Under the pieces are notes generated by a model. That model was not told the origin of the DNA, did no database searches, and saw nothing but the letters and a program-made list of their open reading frames with translations. The translations under genes and the position numbers were made by a program. Positions 16,313 through 25,843 of a stretch of DNA of 38,806 nt are shown here, piece after piece. This DNA comes from Anaerolineaceae bacterium (GTDB lineage: Bacteria; Chloroflexota; Anaerolineae; Anaerolineales; Anaerolineaceae). Every line of letters starts with the position of its first letter. Positions within the stretch are counted from its first letter, which is position 1. The DNA lies in assembly GCA_016927865.1 (NCBI GenBank), contig JAFGLU010000090.1, positions 1 to 38,806 of the forward strand. Reading direction: 5' to 3'.

Positions 16313-16705
16313 TTATTCTCGTTCGTCCTTATTCGGCCCGTCATAAGCATGGTGCAGACCTTGATCGTCGCTGGAGAACATGGCCTCCTTCATTTCGCCA
16401 ATCATGGCGGCGCCGTGACGGTATTGGAAGGGCCACATACTGGTCAGGTGGAAGAAAGCGATGCGGTCGTTGTCTTTGAGGGAGTGGCTCAGGTCGGGTT
16501 GCAGGCCGGGCATGGCGCTGAGATCACCGTTGATGAAGGTGATGCCGCGCTCATCAGTAGGCAGGCCGAGATAAGTCAGTAATTCGGCGACCGTGGCGCC
16601 TTCGGGGAGCTGAACTTTGGGGTTGGCGTAGCCGGGACCGGCGGAGTCACCGCCGTAGCGGGTGAGGTCGCCGTAAAGCCAAACGTCCAATGTCATGACT
16701 GCCAT
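16313..16705 (-). CDS. MoaD/ThiS-like beta-grasp protein with C-terminal extension, no diglycine
   Basis: 130 residues from ATG 16705, placed there because GGAGGAGG (16711-16718) precedes it and the start is one base after the stop of the neighbouring small gene. Residues about 1-92 look like a MoaD/ThiS beta-grasp domain (VQLPEGATVAELLTYLGL, then ITFINGDLS and LKDNDRIAFFHLTS). Instead of ending in the Gly-Gly that sulfur carriers use, it continues with MWPFQYRHGAAM and a polar tail. It therefore cannot be a conventional thiocarboxylate carrier. Its place beside a canonical GG-ending partner, the maturase and the tungstoenzyme suggests a cofactor-assembly or structural role. That role is inferred. 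Confidence 0.7.
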   Translation of the reverse strand: MAVMTLDVWLYGDLTRYGGDSAGPGYANPKVQLPEGATVAELLTYLGLPTDERGITFINGDLSAMPGLQPDLSHSLKDNDRIAFFHLTSMWPFQYRHGAAMIGEMKEAMFSSDDQGLHHAYDGPNKDERE

Positions 16706-16706
16706 G

Positions 16707-16949
16707 TTAACCTCCTCCAATGGGGGGAAAGATGCCGACGTCATCGCCGTCGGTGAGAATAAAATTCGGCGGTTGAATGATGCCGTTGACAAAAGCAATT
16801 TTTACTGATTCGGCTGGGATTTTGAGCCGGTCAATCAGTATAGACAAATCAGCCCCTTCGGGTAAATCGATCTCGAAGGGGGTGCCGGGCAAGCCAGTGA
16901 CGGGGGCAAAATTCCCCAAGGTGGCAAAGAGTTTGACTCGCACGCGCAT
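16707..16949 (-). CDS. MoaD/ThiS-family sulfur carrier ending in Gly-Gly
   Basis: A small beta-grasp protein of 80 residues beginning MRVRVKLFATLGNFAP and ending DGDDVGIFPPIGGG, the usual C-terminal diglycine activated by MoeB-type enzymes to carry sulfur for pterin dithiolene formation. ATG 16949 lies eight bases after the maturase stop. An alternative GTG at 16961 overlaps that stop as GTGA and would add four residues (84 in all), a common coupling arrangement; neither start has a strong Shine-Dalgarno sequence. Small MoaD-like genes of this kind are regular companions of aldehyde:ferredoxin oxidoreductase genes. Confidence 0.85.
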   Translation of the reverse strand: MRVRVKLFATLGNFAPVTGLPGTPFEIDLPEGADLSILIDRLKIPAESVKIAFVNGIIQPPNFILTDGDDVGIFPPIGGG

Positions 16950-16957
16950 GGGCGAAC

Positions 16958-18145
16958 TCACGGGCAGCGGATGATGTCCTGAGCCCACAGACAGTCGGCG
17001 CAGGATGGATTCCAGCCCCAGCAACCCTCGTTGACCTTGCGCAGGTCGCAGGTGTCGCGCAGGTCGCAATCTGGGCAGGAGGGGAAGTGGTAGGATTGCA
17101 CTTCGCTGCGGAAGCGTACATACTCTTCGGACATCCAGATATCCCCAAGAGATTGTTCGTGGACGCTGCCCAAGATGTAACGACTGACCTGTTTATTCAA
17201 CCCGTCAATGGCGTAGTAGCTGTAATTGTGGGAAAGGGCATAGCAGGGTGAAACCTTGCCATCCCAGCCGACCACGATAGCCTTGTCCTGGATGAAACGG
17301 CAGCGACGTTCGGCCCCCCAATGCATGCGCGGCAGCTCCATGGTGGCCCAACTGACCCAGGCTCCGGCGCGGATGGCCCAACTGGAGGTCTTGAAAGGCT
17401 CGATGGGCTCATGCCCGTAAAGCACTTCTGATCGCATGTCCTCTGAGTAGGGCAAAACGTTGCTGACCAGCACGCGGGAGATGTTGAGTTGGGTGGCTAG
17501 CACGGCCAGATCTTTGATCTCATCAGCATTGCTTTGCATGATGACGAACTCGACCCCCACAGAGGGGAACAGCGAGCCCATCTCCTCTTTTAGTTCGTTG
17601 AGTTTGATGATGTTTTCGATGATGGGGTTCAACTGCGCGCCGCGCACGTTTTCAAAGGTCTCTGGGCGGCCGCCATCAATGGAAACCATCAGGCGGTCGA
17701 CACCCAGGCGGATGAGTTCGCGGGCGATATGGGGTTTGAGCAGCAATCCGTTGCTGCCCAAGGTGACTTCCAATCCCTTCTTGCGCACGGCTTCGATCAT
17801 GTCCAGGATGCGAGGATGGGTGAGGGGCTCGCCAAAGCTGGTAAACACCACCCGTTCCAGGCGCGGCAGACTGTCGAGCGAGGCCAGGATTTTTTTGAAG
17901 GTATCAGCCTTCATGGGGGCCAGAGGGTCGGACCACACGTTGCGGATGCAGGTTCGGCACTGCAAGTTGCAGCCGGTGGTGGCTTCTATATACAGCTTCT
18001 TGGCATCGGGCAGGCGCGGGTGCAGGATGATGTCGCCTTCGCGCTCATCCAACCAAAATTCCATTTCCTCAGGCAGCCGCCGCCGTTCGACAAAATCAGC
18101 GGGCAACTGGATATTATTTTGTCGGGATTTTGAAATGAGGGGCAT
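16958..18145 (-). CDS. Radical SAM/SPASM protein, tungsten-cofactor oxidoreductase maturase type
   Basis: 395 residues. The radical SAM cluster motif is CNLQCRTC (about residues 59-66), followed by FTSFGEPLTHP, the GGE-like SAM-binding strand. The C-terminal part is cysteine-rich (VSPCYAL, FPSCPDCDLRDTC, SCADC), as in SPASM domains with auxiliary [4Fe-4S] clusters. A radical SAM maturase of this form is known beside tungstopterin oxidoreductases of the AOR family, and the neighbour here is exactly that. The start has AGGA four bases upstream. A perfect 12-bp hairpin lies between it and the enzyme gene and probably sets a lower level than for the enzyme. What it modifies is not established. 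Confidence 0.85.
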   Translation of the reverse strand: MPLISKSRQNNIQLPADFVERRRLPEEMEFWLDEREGDIILHPRLPDAKKLYIEATTGCNLQCRTCIRNVWSDPLAPMKADTFKKILASLDSLPRLERVVFTSFGEPLTHPRILDMIEAVRKKGLEVTLGSNGLLLKPHIARELIRLGVDRLMVSIDGGRPETFENVRGAQLNPIIENIIKLNELKEEMGSLFPSVGVEFVIMQSNADEIKDLAVLATQLNISRVLVSNVLPYSEDMRSEVLYGHEPIEPFKTSSWAIRAGAWVSWATMELPRMHWGAERRCRFIQDKAIVVGWDGKVSPCYALSHNYSYYAIDGLNKQVSRYILGSVHEQSLGDIWMSEEYVRFRSEVQSYHFPSCPDCDLRDTCDLRKVNEGCWGWNPSCADCLWAQDIIRCP

Positions 18146-18170
18146 AAAGTCCTGTTGTTAACCTGTAAGG

Positions 18171-18198
18171 CCGGGGAGGGAGAAAACTCCCTCCCCGG
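18171..18198 (-). promoter_or_regulatory. Perfect intergenic hairpin between the tungstoenzyme and its maturase
   Basis: CCGGGGAGGGAG-AAAA-CTCCCTCCCCGG has 12 perfect GC-rich pairs and a 4-nt loop, in the 64-base gap of the minus-strand operon. On the transcribed strand no U tract follows it; instead six U precede it. It looks like an mRNA-stabilising or attenuating element that separates high enzyme from low maturase expression, rather than a full terminator. Confidence 0.7.
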
Positions 18199-18209
18199 AA
18201 AAAATTGGT

Positions 18210-19967
18210 TTAGAGGTCGCCGAAGACGGAGTCGAGGGCTTCGTCGGGCACGTCGAAGACCTGGTTGTGCGGCGGGAGCGGTTCGGTCTTCATGAATTCA
18301 GGCATGCGGTCGGCTTCCTTGCCGATGCCAGCGGCCTCATTGAAGGCGCGCTCGATCTTGAGGATCTTGCCACCATAATCGAGGATGTCCTGCGCGGTCC
18401 AGTTGGTGCCCAGAACGCCGTTGCATTCATCCAGCATGCCCTGGTAACCGGCGGCGATGTCGAGGATGGCAAAGGCGATGAACAGGCAGTGTCCGGAGGA
18501 GTCGATGAAGGCGGTGGTGGCCTGGAAGGCGCGGCTGAGCGCTGCTTTTCCTTCGGGGCTGAGGGGATCCTGTTTGCCCATGACACCCAGGATTTCGGGG
18601 GCGATGGTGTAGCCGGCGGTGTGGTCGGCGCCCATGGTGGTGGTGGCGTAGGTGATGCCGATGCCCTTCACGGCACGAGGTTCATAAGCGGGCATTGCTT
18701 GACCTTTGACGGTGGGGATGCGAGTGACTCCGAAGGCCCTGCCGACCATCTCGGCGCCGCCGCCCAAGATGCGGCCTAGCGGGGTACCTTTGCCCATCTG
18801 ATGGACGAGGTCGATGGCTCCGGCTCCGTCGCCAAAGGGGATGACCCCGGCTTCCATGGCCGCGCCGATGGCAACGCCGGTCTCGATGGTGTCGAGGCCG
18901 TAGTTATTGCACAGTTCGTTCATCTCAGCAATCTGGTCCAGGTTGTCAATGCCGCAATCGGCGCCCAAGGCCCAATCGGATTCGTATTCCAGGCAGGAGG
19001 TATGCTCGGTGCCATCGGGCTTGTGGAAAGTGTTGGAGCATTGAATGATGCAACCGGGGCTGCAAGCGTGATTGTACAGCTCCTTGCCAATGCGCTGTTT
19101 GTTGGTCTCAAAGATGGCTTCACCGGCGATCTTGGGGGCGCCTTCAAAGCGGCCGCTGCTGAAGTTGCGGGTGGGCAGGCCGCCCGCTTCATTCATGATG
19201 TTCACCAGGACAGCGGTGCCGTAGGTGTTCAGGCCGCCCTTGGGTTTGGTGATGGCGTGGGTGCGCAAGGCTTCGATCATGTTCTTGCGGCCCTGATCAA
19301 ATAGGGCATGGTCCACAATCTTCACGCCCGGCGCGCCTTCGCGCTTGAGGACGATCAGCTTGAGGCCTTTGGAGCTCATCACCGCGCCGAGACCGCCGCG
19401 CCCGGCGTAGCGGCTGGCGCGCTTGGCCTGGTCGTTGAAGACAACGCCCGAGTTGCCGTAGCCGTGTTCAGCGGCCATGCCGATGCTGCAGATGGAGATG
19501 CGATCGCCAAAGCGGGCGTAGACATCGGGGAAGACTTGCGGGAGGGGTTTGCCGGCATATTCGGTGGCGTCGAAGAACTCCACCTTGGGTTTGCTGCCGT
19601 CCATGCTGACGCTGATGCCCCAATACTTGCCTTTTTCCTTGGGGAAGCCTTCCACGATGAGGGCCTGGATGCCCATGACGGCGATATCAGCGGCCCAGGA
19701 GGTGCCTGCGTTGGCTTCCTTGATGCCGCCGGTGAGGGGCGATTTACCGCCCACCGAAATGCGTGCCGAGGTGGGGGCAGAGGTTCCGGTGACGATGCCG
19801 GGGGCAAAGACCAACTTGTTGTTGGGCCCAAGAGCATGGCTCTTGGGGGGAACTTCTTGTGCTACGAGGGTCGAGGTCAAACCGCGCCCGCCTAAGATTT
19901 TATAGGCTTCCGGCGCTTCCTCAATGCTGGCAGAAAGGTCAGTCATATTAACGCGTACGAACCACAT
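18210..19967 (-). CDS. Aldehyde:ferredoxin oxidoreductase family tungstoenzyme
   Basis: 585 residues, normal for the family. It is a cytoplasmic W-bis-pterin and [4Fe-4S] enzyme oxidising an aldehyde or similar substrate with ferredoxin. The N-terminal domain begins LGGRGLTSTLVAQEVPP and continues with APGIVTGTSAPTSARISVGG and SPLTGGIKEANAG, conserved around the pterins. Cluster cysteines are CSPGCIIQC (about residue 300) and the distal DSSGHC near residue 495. The region GKGTPLGRIL and HTAGYTIAPE fits the C-terminal cofactor-binding domains. The start has AGGAGG (19972-19977). It is the first gene of the operon, with a perfect consensus promoter and a long leader. The substrate specificity is not readable from the sequence. 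Confidence 0.92.
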   Translation of the reverse strand: MWFVRVNMTDLSASIEEAPEAYKILGGRGLTSTLVAQEVPPKSHALGPNNKLVFAPGIVTGTSAPTSARISVGGKSPLTGGIKEANAGTSWAADIAVMGIQALIVEGFPKEKGKYWGISVSMDGSKPKVEFFDATEYAGKPLPQVFPDVYARFGDRISICSIGMAAEHGYGNSGVVFNDQAKRASRYAGRGGLGAVMSSKGLKLIVLKREGAPGVKIVDHALFDQGRKNMIEALRTHAITKPKGGLNTYGTAVLVNIMNEAGGLPTRNFSSGRFEGAPKIAGEAIFETNKQRIGKELYNHACSPGCIIQCSNTFHKPDGTEHTSCLEYESDWALGADCGIDNLDQIAEMNELCNNYGLDTIETGVAIGAAMEAGVIPFGDGAGAIDLVHQMGKGTPLGRILGGGAEMVGRAFGVTRIPTVKGQAMPAYEPRAVKGIGITYATTTMGADHTAGYTIAPEILGVMGKQDPLSPEGKAALSRAFQATTAFIDSSGHCLFIAFAILDIAAGYQGMLDECNGVLGTNWTAQDILDYGGKILKIERAFNEAAGIGKEADRMPEFMKTEPLPPHNQVFDVPDEALDSVFGDL

Positions 19968-20221
19968 AGAAAACCTCCTCGATCAGAAATCTGAATTGGG
20001 TGTAGGTCGATGGAAGATGGTTTGGGAAAATATAGGAGCGAAGCCTCCTTACTGGCCGTTTTAGAGCAAACGGCGCAAACTTAGACTATCTGGTTTGAAC
20101 GACAAACCAGAATCGTCCTCCTTTGCGCAACGGCGGGTATGGAAATTGCTCTCCATGCCTTATCGTTCACCTATCCCGGAGGGAGTCAGTGAATCGGAGG
20201 GGGGGCGGGTCGTGCTTCCGC
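19968..20221 (-). promoter_or_regulatory. Structured 5' leader of the tungstoenzyme operon, riboswitch candidate
   Basis: From the promoter at 20228-20256 the transcript would carry a leader of about 250 nt. On the minus strand it can form several hairpins. One is TCTGGTTTG-TCGTT-CAAACCAGA (20089-20111), a perfect 9-bp stem. Another is CCGTTT-N6-AAACGG (20057-20074). A third has outer arms TTCAC/GTGAA and an inner CCC-TCC-GGG (20166-20193). The last is AGGAG-N6-CTCCT near 20035-20050. Repeated GGAGG words lie between them. A molybdenum/tungsten cofactor riboswitch is plausible for such an operon, but I cannot match a consensus by eye. No coding gene is visible here. Confidence 0.45.
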
Positions 20222-20227
20222 ATTAAG

Positions 20228-20256
20228 ATTATAGGAAAAGTGGCGTCACATGTCAA
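20228..20256 (-). promoter_or_regulatory. Perfect consensus sigma-70 promoter of the tungstoenzyme operon
   Basis: On the minus strand TTGACA (20251-20256), a 17-base spacer and TATAAT (20228-20233) match the consensus at all twelve positions. Transcription would begin near 20221. So strong a core promoter suggests that control acts later, in the leader, or through a repressor. Confidence 0.88.
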
Positions 20257-20331
20257 CAAAAATCGGACTAGTATTCTTTTTGCCGGCGGAACTCAGGGGA
20301 GCAGCACTCAAACCAGCCAGGTGATTCAGCG

Positions 20332-20337
20332 TATAAT
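20332..20337 (+). promoter_or_regulatory. Possible -10 element of ligA
   Basis: TATAAT lies 46 bases before the ligA start. No convincing -35 is found at the right distance. It is divergent from the tungstoenzyme promoter about 75 bases away. Confidence 0.4.
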
Positions 20338-20377
20338 CGGGAGGACGCAATCTGCGCGGTGACTCGGCGACAAGTGA

Positions 20378-22423
<2,046 letters not shown>

Positions 22424-22434
22424 CTATCCTCATT

Positions 22435-23607
22435 TTGAAACCTGACCGAGAAAAGCCTGTTGTGCAGGGCCGCCCGTGGATTTTCTCTGGGGCGATTGCC
22501 CGCGAGGAGGGACACGCCCTGCCCGGCGAGACGGTGGCAGTGCGCTCGGCGAACGGCGAGTTCCTGGCCTGGGCGGCTTATAGCCCTGAGTCACAGATCC
22601 GCGCGCGGGTGTGGACGACGGACGAGGCCGAGCAGGTGAACGTGGGCTTTCTGCGCGGGCGGCTGGAGCGGGCCCTGGCCTTGCGCCGGGCGGTGATCCC
22701 GGCGGGGGAGACGGACGCCATGCGCCTGGTGCATGGGGAGTCGGACGGGCTGCCGGGGCTGGTGGTGGATCGATATGCCAATTGGCTGGTGGTGCAAATC
22801 CTTTCGGCGGGCATCGAGCGCTGGAAAGACGAGATCATTAGCCTGTTGAGCGAACTCACCGGGCTGGAAAACATCTACGAGCGCTCGGACGTGGACGTAC
22901 GCAAGCTGGAAGGGCTGGCGGAGCGCACAGGCGTTGTGCGAGGCATTGCGCCAAGCGAGCAGGCGGTTATCACCGAGAACGGGCTGAGGTTCTGTGTAGA
23001 CATCATCGGCGGGCAGAAGACTGGCTTTTATGTAGATCAACGGCGCAACCGGGCCCGGCTGGCGGCGTATGCGGCGGGGCGCGAGGTGCTGAACTGCTTC
23101 TGCTACACGGGCGGGTTCTCGCTGTATGCGCTGCAGGGTGGAGCACGCTCGGTGTTGTCGCTGGACACTTCGGCGGAGGCGCTGGTACAAGGGCAGGCCA
23201 ATTTGGGCCTGAACGGGCTGCCGGTTGAGCGGGCAGAGTGGCGCGAGGCGGATGTGTTCCAGGCGCTGCGGTTATTTCGTGACCAGGGCCGCTCGTTCGA
23301 TTTGATCGTGCTGGACCCGCCAAAATTCGCGCCGACGGCGGCGCAGGTGGAGGGGGCGGCGCGCGGATATAAAGATATCAACTTGCTGGCCTTCAAGCTG
23401 CTGCGCCCGGGCGGAGTGCTGTTTACGTTCTCCTGCTCGGGGGGGGTGACGGCGGATCTGTTCCAAAAGATTGTGGCGGGGGCGGCGCTGGATGCCAAGG
23501 TGGACGCGGCGGTGGTGGAGCGCCTGGCGCAGGGGCCTGACCACCCCGTGGCGCTGAGCTTCCCCGAGGGGGAGTATCTGAAGGGGTTGGTGTGTTTGAA
23601 GAGATGA
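22435..23607 (+). CDS. rlmI: RlmI-like class I SAM-dependent rRNA cytosine methyltransferase
   Basis: 390 residues from TTG 22435. An N-terminal PUA domain (KPDREKPVVQGRPWIFSGAI) is followed by the RlmI-type middle region (GLPGLVVDRYANWLVVQ) and a Rossmann methyltransferase domain. That domain has TGFYVDQRRNR, LNCFCYTGGFSLYAL (SAM loop) and DPPKFAP, plus FSCSGG. RlmI makes 5-methylcytosine in 23S rRNA; specificity here is inferred from domain order. The start is uncertain. The best Shine-Dalgarno (AAGGAAA, 22408-22414) is correctly placed for an ATA at 22420 overlapping the ligA stop as ATAG, which would add the residues (M)AILI typical of family N-termini. Repeat copy B begins just after the stop. 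Confidence 0.85.
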   Translation: MKPDREKPVVQGRPWIFSGAIAREEGHALPGETVAVRSANGEFLAWAAYSPESQIRARVWTTDEAEQVNVGFLRGRLERALALRRAVIPAGETDAMRLVHGESDGLPGLVVDRYANWLVVQILSAGIERWKDEIISLLSELTGLENIYERSDVDVRKLEGLAERTGVVRGIAPSEQAVITENGLRFCVDIIGGQKTGFYVDQRRNRARLAAYAAGREVLNCFCYTGGFSLYALQGGARSVLSLDTSAEALVQGQANLGLNGLPVERAEWREADVFQALRLFRDQGRSFDLIVLDPPKFAPTAAQVEGAARGYKDINLLAFKLLRPGGVLFTFSCSGGVTADLFQKIVAGAALDAKVDAAVVERLAQGPDHPVALSFPEGEYLKGLVCLKR

Positions 23608-23613
23608 GAAGAG

Positions 23614-23838
23614 ATTCTCCGCGAATAGACACGAATAAGGGCGAATGGAAGAAAAGAAATTTTTCCACGAATGGTCTTGTAGGGGCGCAGCGGTGGTAAG
23701 AGGTATGTGAATCACCTAGAATCGAGCTGCGCCCGTGAGGAAGAAAAGAGGAACCGCAGAGGGCGCGGAGAAGTGCAGAGTAACGCAGAGAGAAGAAAAG
23801 AGAGAAAGAGAAAGAAAAAGAGAAAGAAAAAGAGAAAG
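23614..23838 (+). repeat. Dispersed hairpin repeat, copy B, with a homopurine tract
   Basis: It starts six bases after the RlmI-like stop with GATTCTCCGCGAATAG. The core inverted repeat GGGCGCAGC (23683-23691) with GCTGCGCCC (23726-23734) is perfect, with a 34-nt loop. It is followed by CGCAGAGGGCGCGGAG units and a 52-base homopurine run (23787-23838) made of AGAGAA and AAAGAG words. The gap to the aminotransferase (269 bases) has no gene; TATTATAC at 23839-23846 may be a -10. Confidence 0.85.
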
Positions 23839-23876
23839 TATTATACTTTTCGCGGACCGCGGACAGAGATAAAACG

Positions 23877-25004
23877 ATGAAACTACCCTCCTTTACCCTC
23901 GAACGATATTTTGCCCAATATGAGTTCAGTACCAAATACCTGCTGTGCAGTTCGGACTGCGAGTCGCTGGCGGTGAAGGATTTGCTGGCGCTGGAGCCGG
24001 GCGCGGAGGAACGGCTGCGGGGGCTGTGGCTGGGCTACACCGAGTCGCTGGGCAGTCCCAGCCTGCGCGAGACCATCGCGGGCATCTACACGGGCATCAT
24101 GCCGGGACAGGTGCTGGTGCATAGCGGGGCAGAAGAAGCGATTTTCCTGTTCATGAACGCGGTGCTCCAACCGGGTGATCATGTGATCGTGCAATGGCCC
24201 TGTTACCAATCGCTGAGCGAGGTGGCGCGGGCCATTGGCTGCGATGTGACGCCGTGGCGGTTGCGCGAGGAGGACGGGGCGTGGATCGCAGACCTGGATG
24301 AGCTGCGCCGGGCGTTGCGGCCTAACACGCGGGTGGTGGTGGTCAACTCGCCGCATAACCCGACTGGCTATCATTTCACCCAGGCCGAGCAGGCTGAGGT
24401 GGTGGAATTAGTGGAAGAGCACGGTGCGCTGTTGTTCTCCGACGAGGTGTACCGCGAGTCGGAGCACGACCCCGCCGAGCGGCTGCCGGCGGCTTGTGAC
24501 TTGAGCCAGCGAGCCGTGTCGCTGGGGGTGATGTCGAAGACTTACGGGCTGGCGGGGCTGCGCATCGGCTGGGTTGCCACGCGCAACGCGGAGGTGTTCG
24601 CGCAGATGGCGGGGATGAAGGATTACACCACGATTTGCAACAGCGCCCCCTCGGAACTGCTGGCAGAAATCGCTTTGAAGCACCGTGAAGAGCTGGCTGT
24701 GCGGAATGTGGCCTTGATTGAAGAGAATTTGAAGGTGCTGGACGGGTTCTTTGCCCGGCAGACGGGGCGCTTTGCCTGGCTGCGGCCCAGGGCGGGCTCG
24801 GTGGCTTTTCCGCGGCTGGTGGAGGGGGATATTGAGGTGTTTTGTCAAAGGTTGGTGACCGAGGCGGGCGTGCTGCTGCTGCCGGGGACGCTGTTTGATG
24901 TGCCGGGCGGGTATTTCCGGCTGGGTTTTGGCAGAAAGAACATGCCCGAGGCGCTGGGGGTGCTGGAGGAGTATTTGGGGAGAAGCGAGTTCTCCACGAA
25001 TTAA
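23877..25004 (+). CDS. PLP-dependent class I/II aminotransferase
   Basis: 375 residues with the fold type I aminotransferase signatures. These are GSPSLRETIAGIYTG, the substrate-binding NSPHNPTGYHF, LFSDEVYRE with the Asp that contacts the pyridine nitrogen, and MSKTYGLAGLRIGW with the Schiff-base Lys. The closest general type is the aspartate/alanine-like aminotransferases; the amino donor is not predictable. The start ATG 23877 lacks an obvious Shine-Dalgarno sequence. The last residues (RSEFSTN) are encoded by the beginning of repeat copy C, so the original C-terminus seems to have been replaced when that repeat arrived. The gene stands alone between two repeats. Confidence 0.87.
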   Translation: MKLPSFTLERYFAQYEFSTKYLLCSSDCESLAVKDLLALEPGAEERLRGLWLGYTESLGSPSLRETIAGIYTGIMPGQVLVHSGAEEAIFLFMNAVLQPGDHVIVQWPCYQSLSEVARAIGCDVTPWRLREEDGAWIADLDELRRALRPNTRVVVVNSPHNPTGYHFTQAEQAEVVELVEEHGALLFSDEVYRESEHDPAERLPAACDLSQRAVSLGVMSKTYGLAGLRIGWVATRNAEVFAQMAGMKDYTTICNSAPSELLAEIALKHREELAVRNVALIEENLKVLDGFFARQTGRFAWLRPRAGSVAFPRLVEGDIEVFCQRLVTEAGVLLLPGTLFDVPGGYFRLGFGRKNMPEALGVLEEYLGRSEFSTN

Positions 25005-25205
25005 AGAGAAGAAGTTTTTTCCGCGAATAATCGCGAATAAAACGCGAATGGAAGAGAAAAGAGTTCTCCACGAATTTAACCAGATGGTTTTGTAGGGGCG
25101 CAGCGGTGGGAAGCGGCATGAGAATCATCCGGAAACGAGCTGCGCCCGAGGGGAAAGTACAGCAGAACCGCGAAGGCGCAGAGAGCGCAGAGGAACACAG
25201 AGGAT
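24990..25205 (+). repeat. Dispersed hairpin repeat, copy C
   Basis: It starts inside the aminotransferase gene (TTCTCCACGAAT at 24990) and has several CGCGAATAA words and a second TTCTCCACGAATT at 25064. The core inverted repeat GGGCGCAGC (25096-25104) with GCTGCGCCC (25139-25147) is perfect, with a 34-nt loop. CGCAGAGAGCGCAGAGG units follow. It fills the gap before the zinc-ribbon gene. Confidence 0.85.
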
Positions 25206-25218
25206 GAGGAAATGAGAT

Positions 25219-25788
25219 ATGAAGCCGAAGATTGAAGACTTGGGCGAGTGGGTGACCGTTGATGATTACACGGTGCGTGTGGAGAGCGGGCTGAAGGATG
25301 CGGTAATCCATGACACGGGAGTGAGACCGCCGGAAGATGTGCGCAGTGTGCGGGTGTTGGTGGCTTACGACAATCCTTCCAGGCAGCCGTTGAAATTTCG
25401 GCTGGGACAATGGCAGCTTGTGGATGTAGAGGGGTTCGCCTACGACGCCGAACTGCGCGATCAGTTTTACGGGGACGATGCGCGGATGAAATTGCGCGAA
25501 GGGGTGCTTGACCCGGGGCAGCAGGCCAGGGGTTGGGTGGCATTCAAGGTTCCCGAGAAGGCGCAGCCCGCCTATATCCGTTTTCGGGCGGATTATGTAA
25601 CGCGCAACGTGGTCAATGTGAGGGTGTCGCAACTCGGCCTGGAGAGGGAGACGGATGGACAGAAGCCCGAGGCGCTGCGGTGCCCGGGATGCGGGGCACC
25701 TTTGCCGATGGATGGAGGGGCCACAACGCTTTGCGCGTACTGCGGCAGCATGGTGGTTGTGCCGAAGAAGTTGCGCAAAGGGGAGTAA
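25219..25788 (+). CDS. Hypothetical protein: DUF4352-like beta domain plus C-terminal zinc ribbon
   Basis: 189 residues, not recognised as a named family. Residues about 15-135 resemble the Ig/telokin-like DUF4352 domain (VRVLVAYDNPSRQPLKFRLG, then a predicted strand LVDVEGFAYDAEL and VLDPGQQARGWVAFKVP). The C-terminus has two CxxC knuckles, CPGCGAP and CAYCGS, about 19 residues apart, forming a zinc ribbon. There is no signal peptide, although DUF4352 domains are usually secreted, so a cytoplasmic location is likely. The Shine-Dalgarno is weak (GAGGAAATGAGAT region). It stands alone after repeat copy C. The function is unknown. Confidence 0.65.
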   Translation: MKPKIEDLGEWVTVDDYTVRVESGLKDAVIHDTGVRPPEDVRSVRVLVAYDNPSRQPLKFRLGQWQLVDVEGFAYDAELRDQFYGDDARMKLREGVLDPGQQARGWVAFKVPEKAQPAYIRFRADYVTRNVVNVRVSQLGLERETDGQKPEALRCPGCGAPLPMDGGATTLCAYCGSMVVVPKKLRKGE

Positions 25789-25794
25789 AGAGAG

Positions 25795-25843
25795 GGCACG
25801 GGGGTGATGGCTGGGGCTGCGTGGATTGCGCAATCCCCGTGCC
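25795..25843 (+). repeat. Stem-loop in the gap before the M16C protease
   Basis: GGCACGGGG (25795-25803) and CCCCGTGCC (25835-25843) form a perfect 9-bp stem around a 31-nt loop that contains the palindrome ATTGCGCAAT. It begins seven bases after the zinc-ribbon stop and could act in 3'-end formation, though no U tract follows. Its layout resembles the hairpin core of copies A-D with different arms. The rest of the 309-base gap shows no gene; TATAAT at 26016-26021 is a possible -10 for the protease. Confidence 0.55.

Noticed and set aside
15362..16582. A 406-codon open frame on the plus strand opposite the RraA-like and beta-grasp genes
   Set aside because: It is the complement of well-recognised minus-strand genes, has no recognisable domain and no ribosome site; GC-rich genes here often leave the antisense frame open.
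24376..25833. A 485-codon minus-strand frame across the aminotransferase, repeat C and the zinc-ribbon gene
   Set aside because: It crosses two plus-strand genes and a repeat, is Pro/Arg/Ser-rich without domains, and has no support as a protein.
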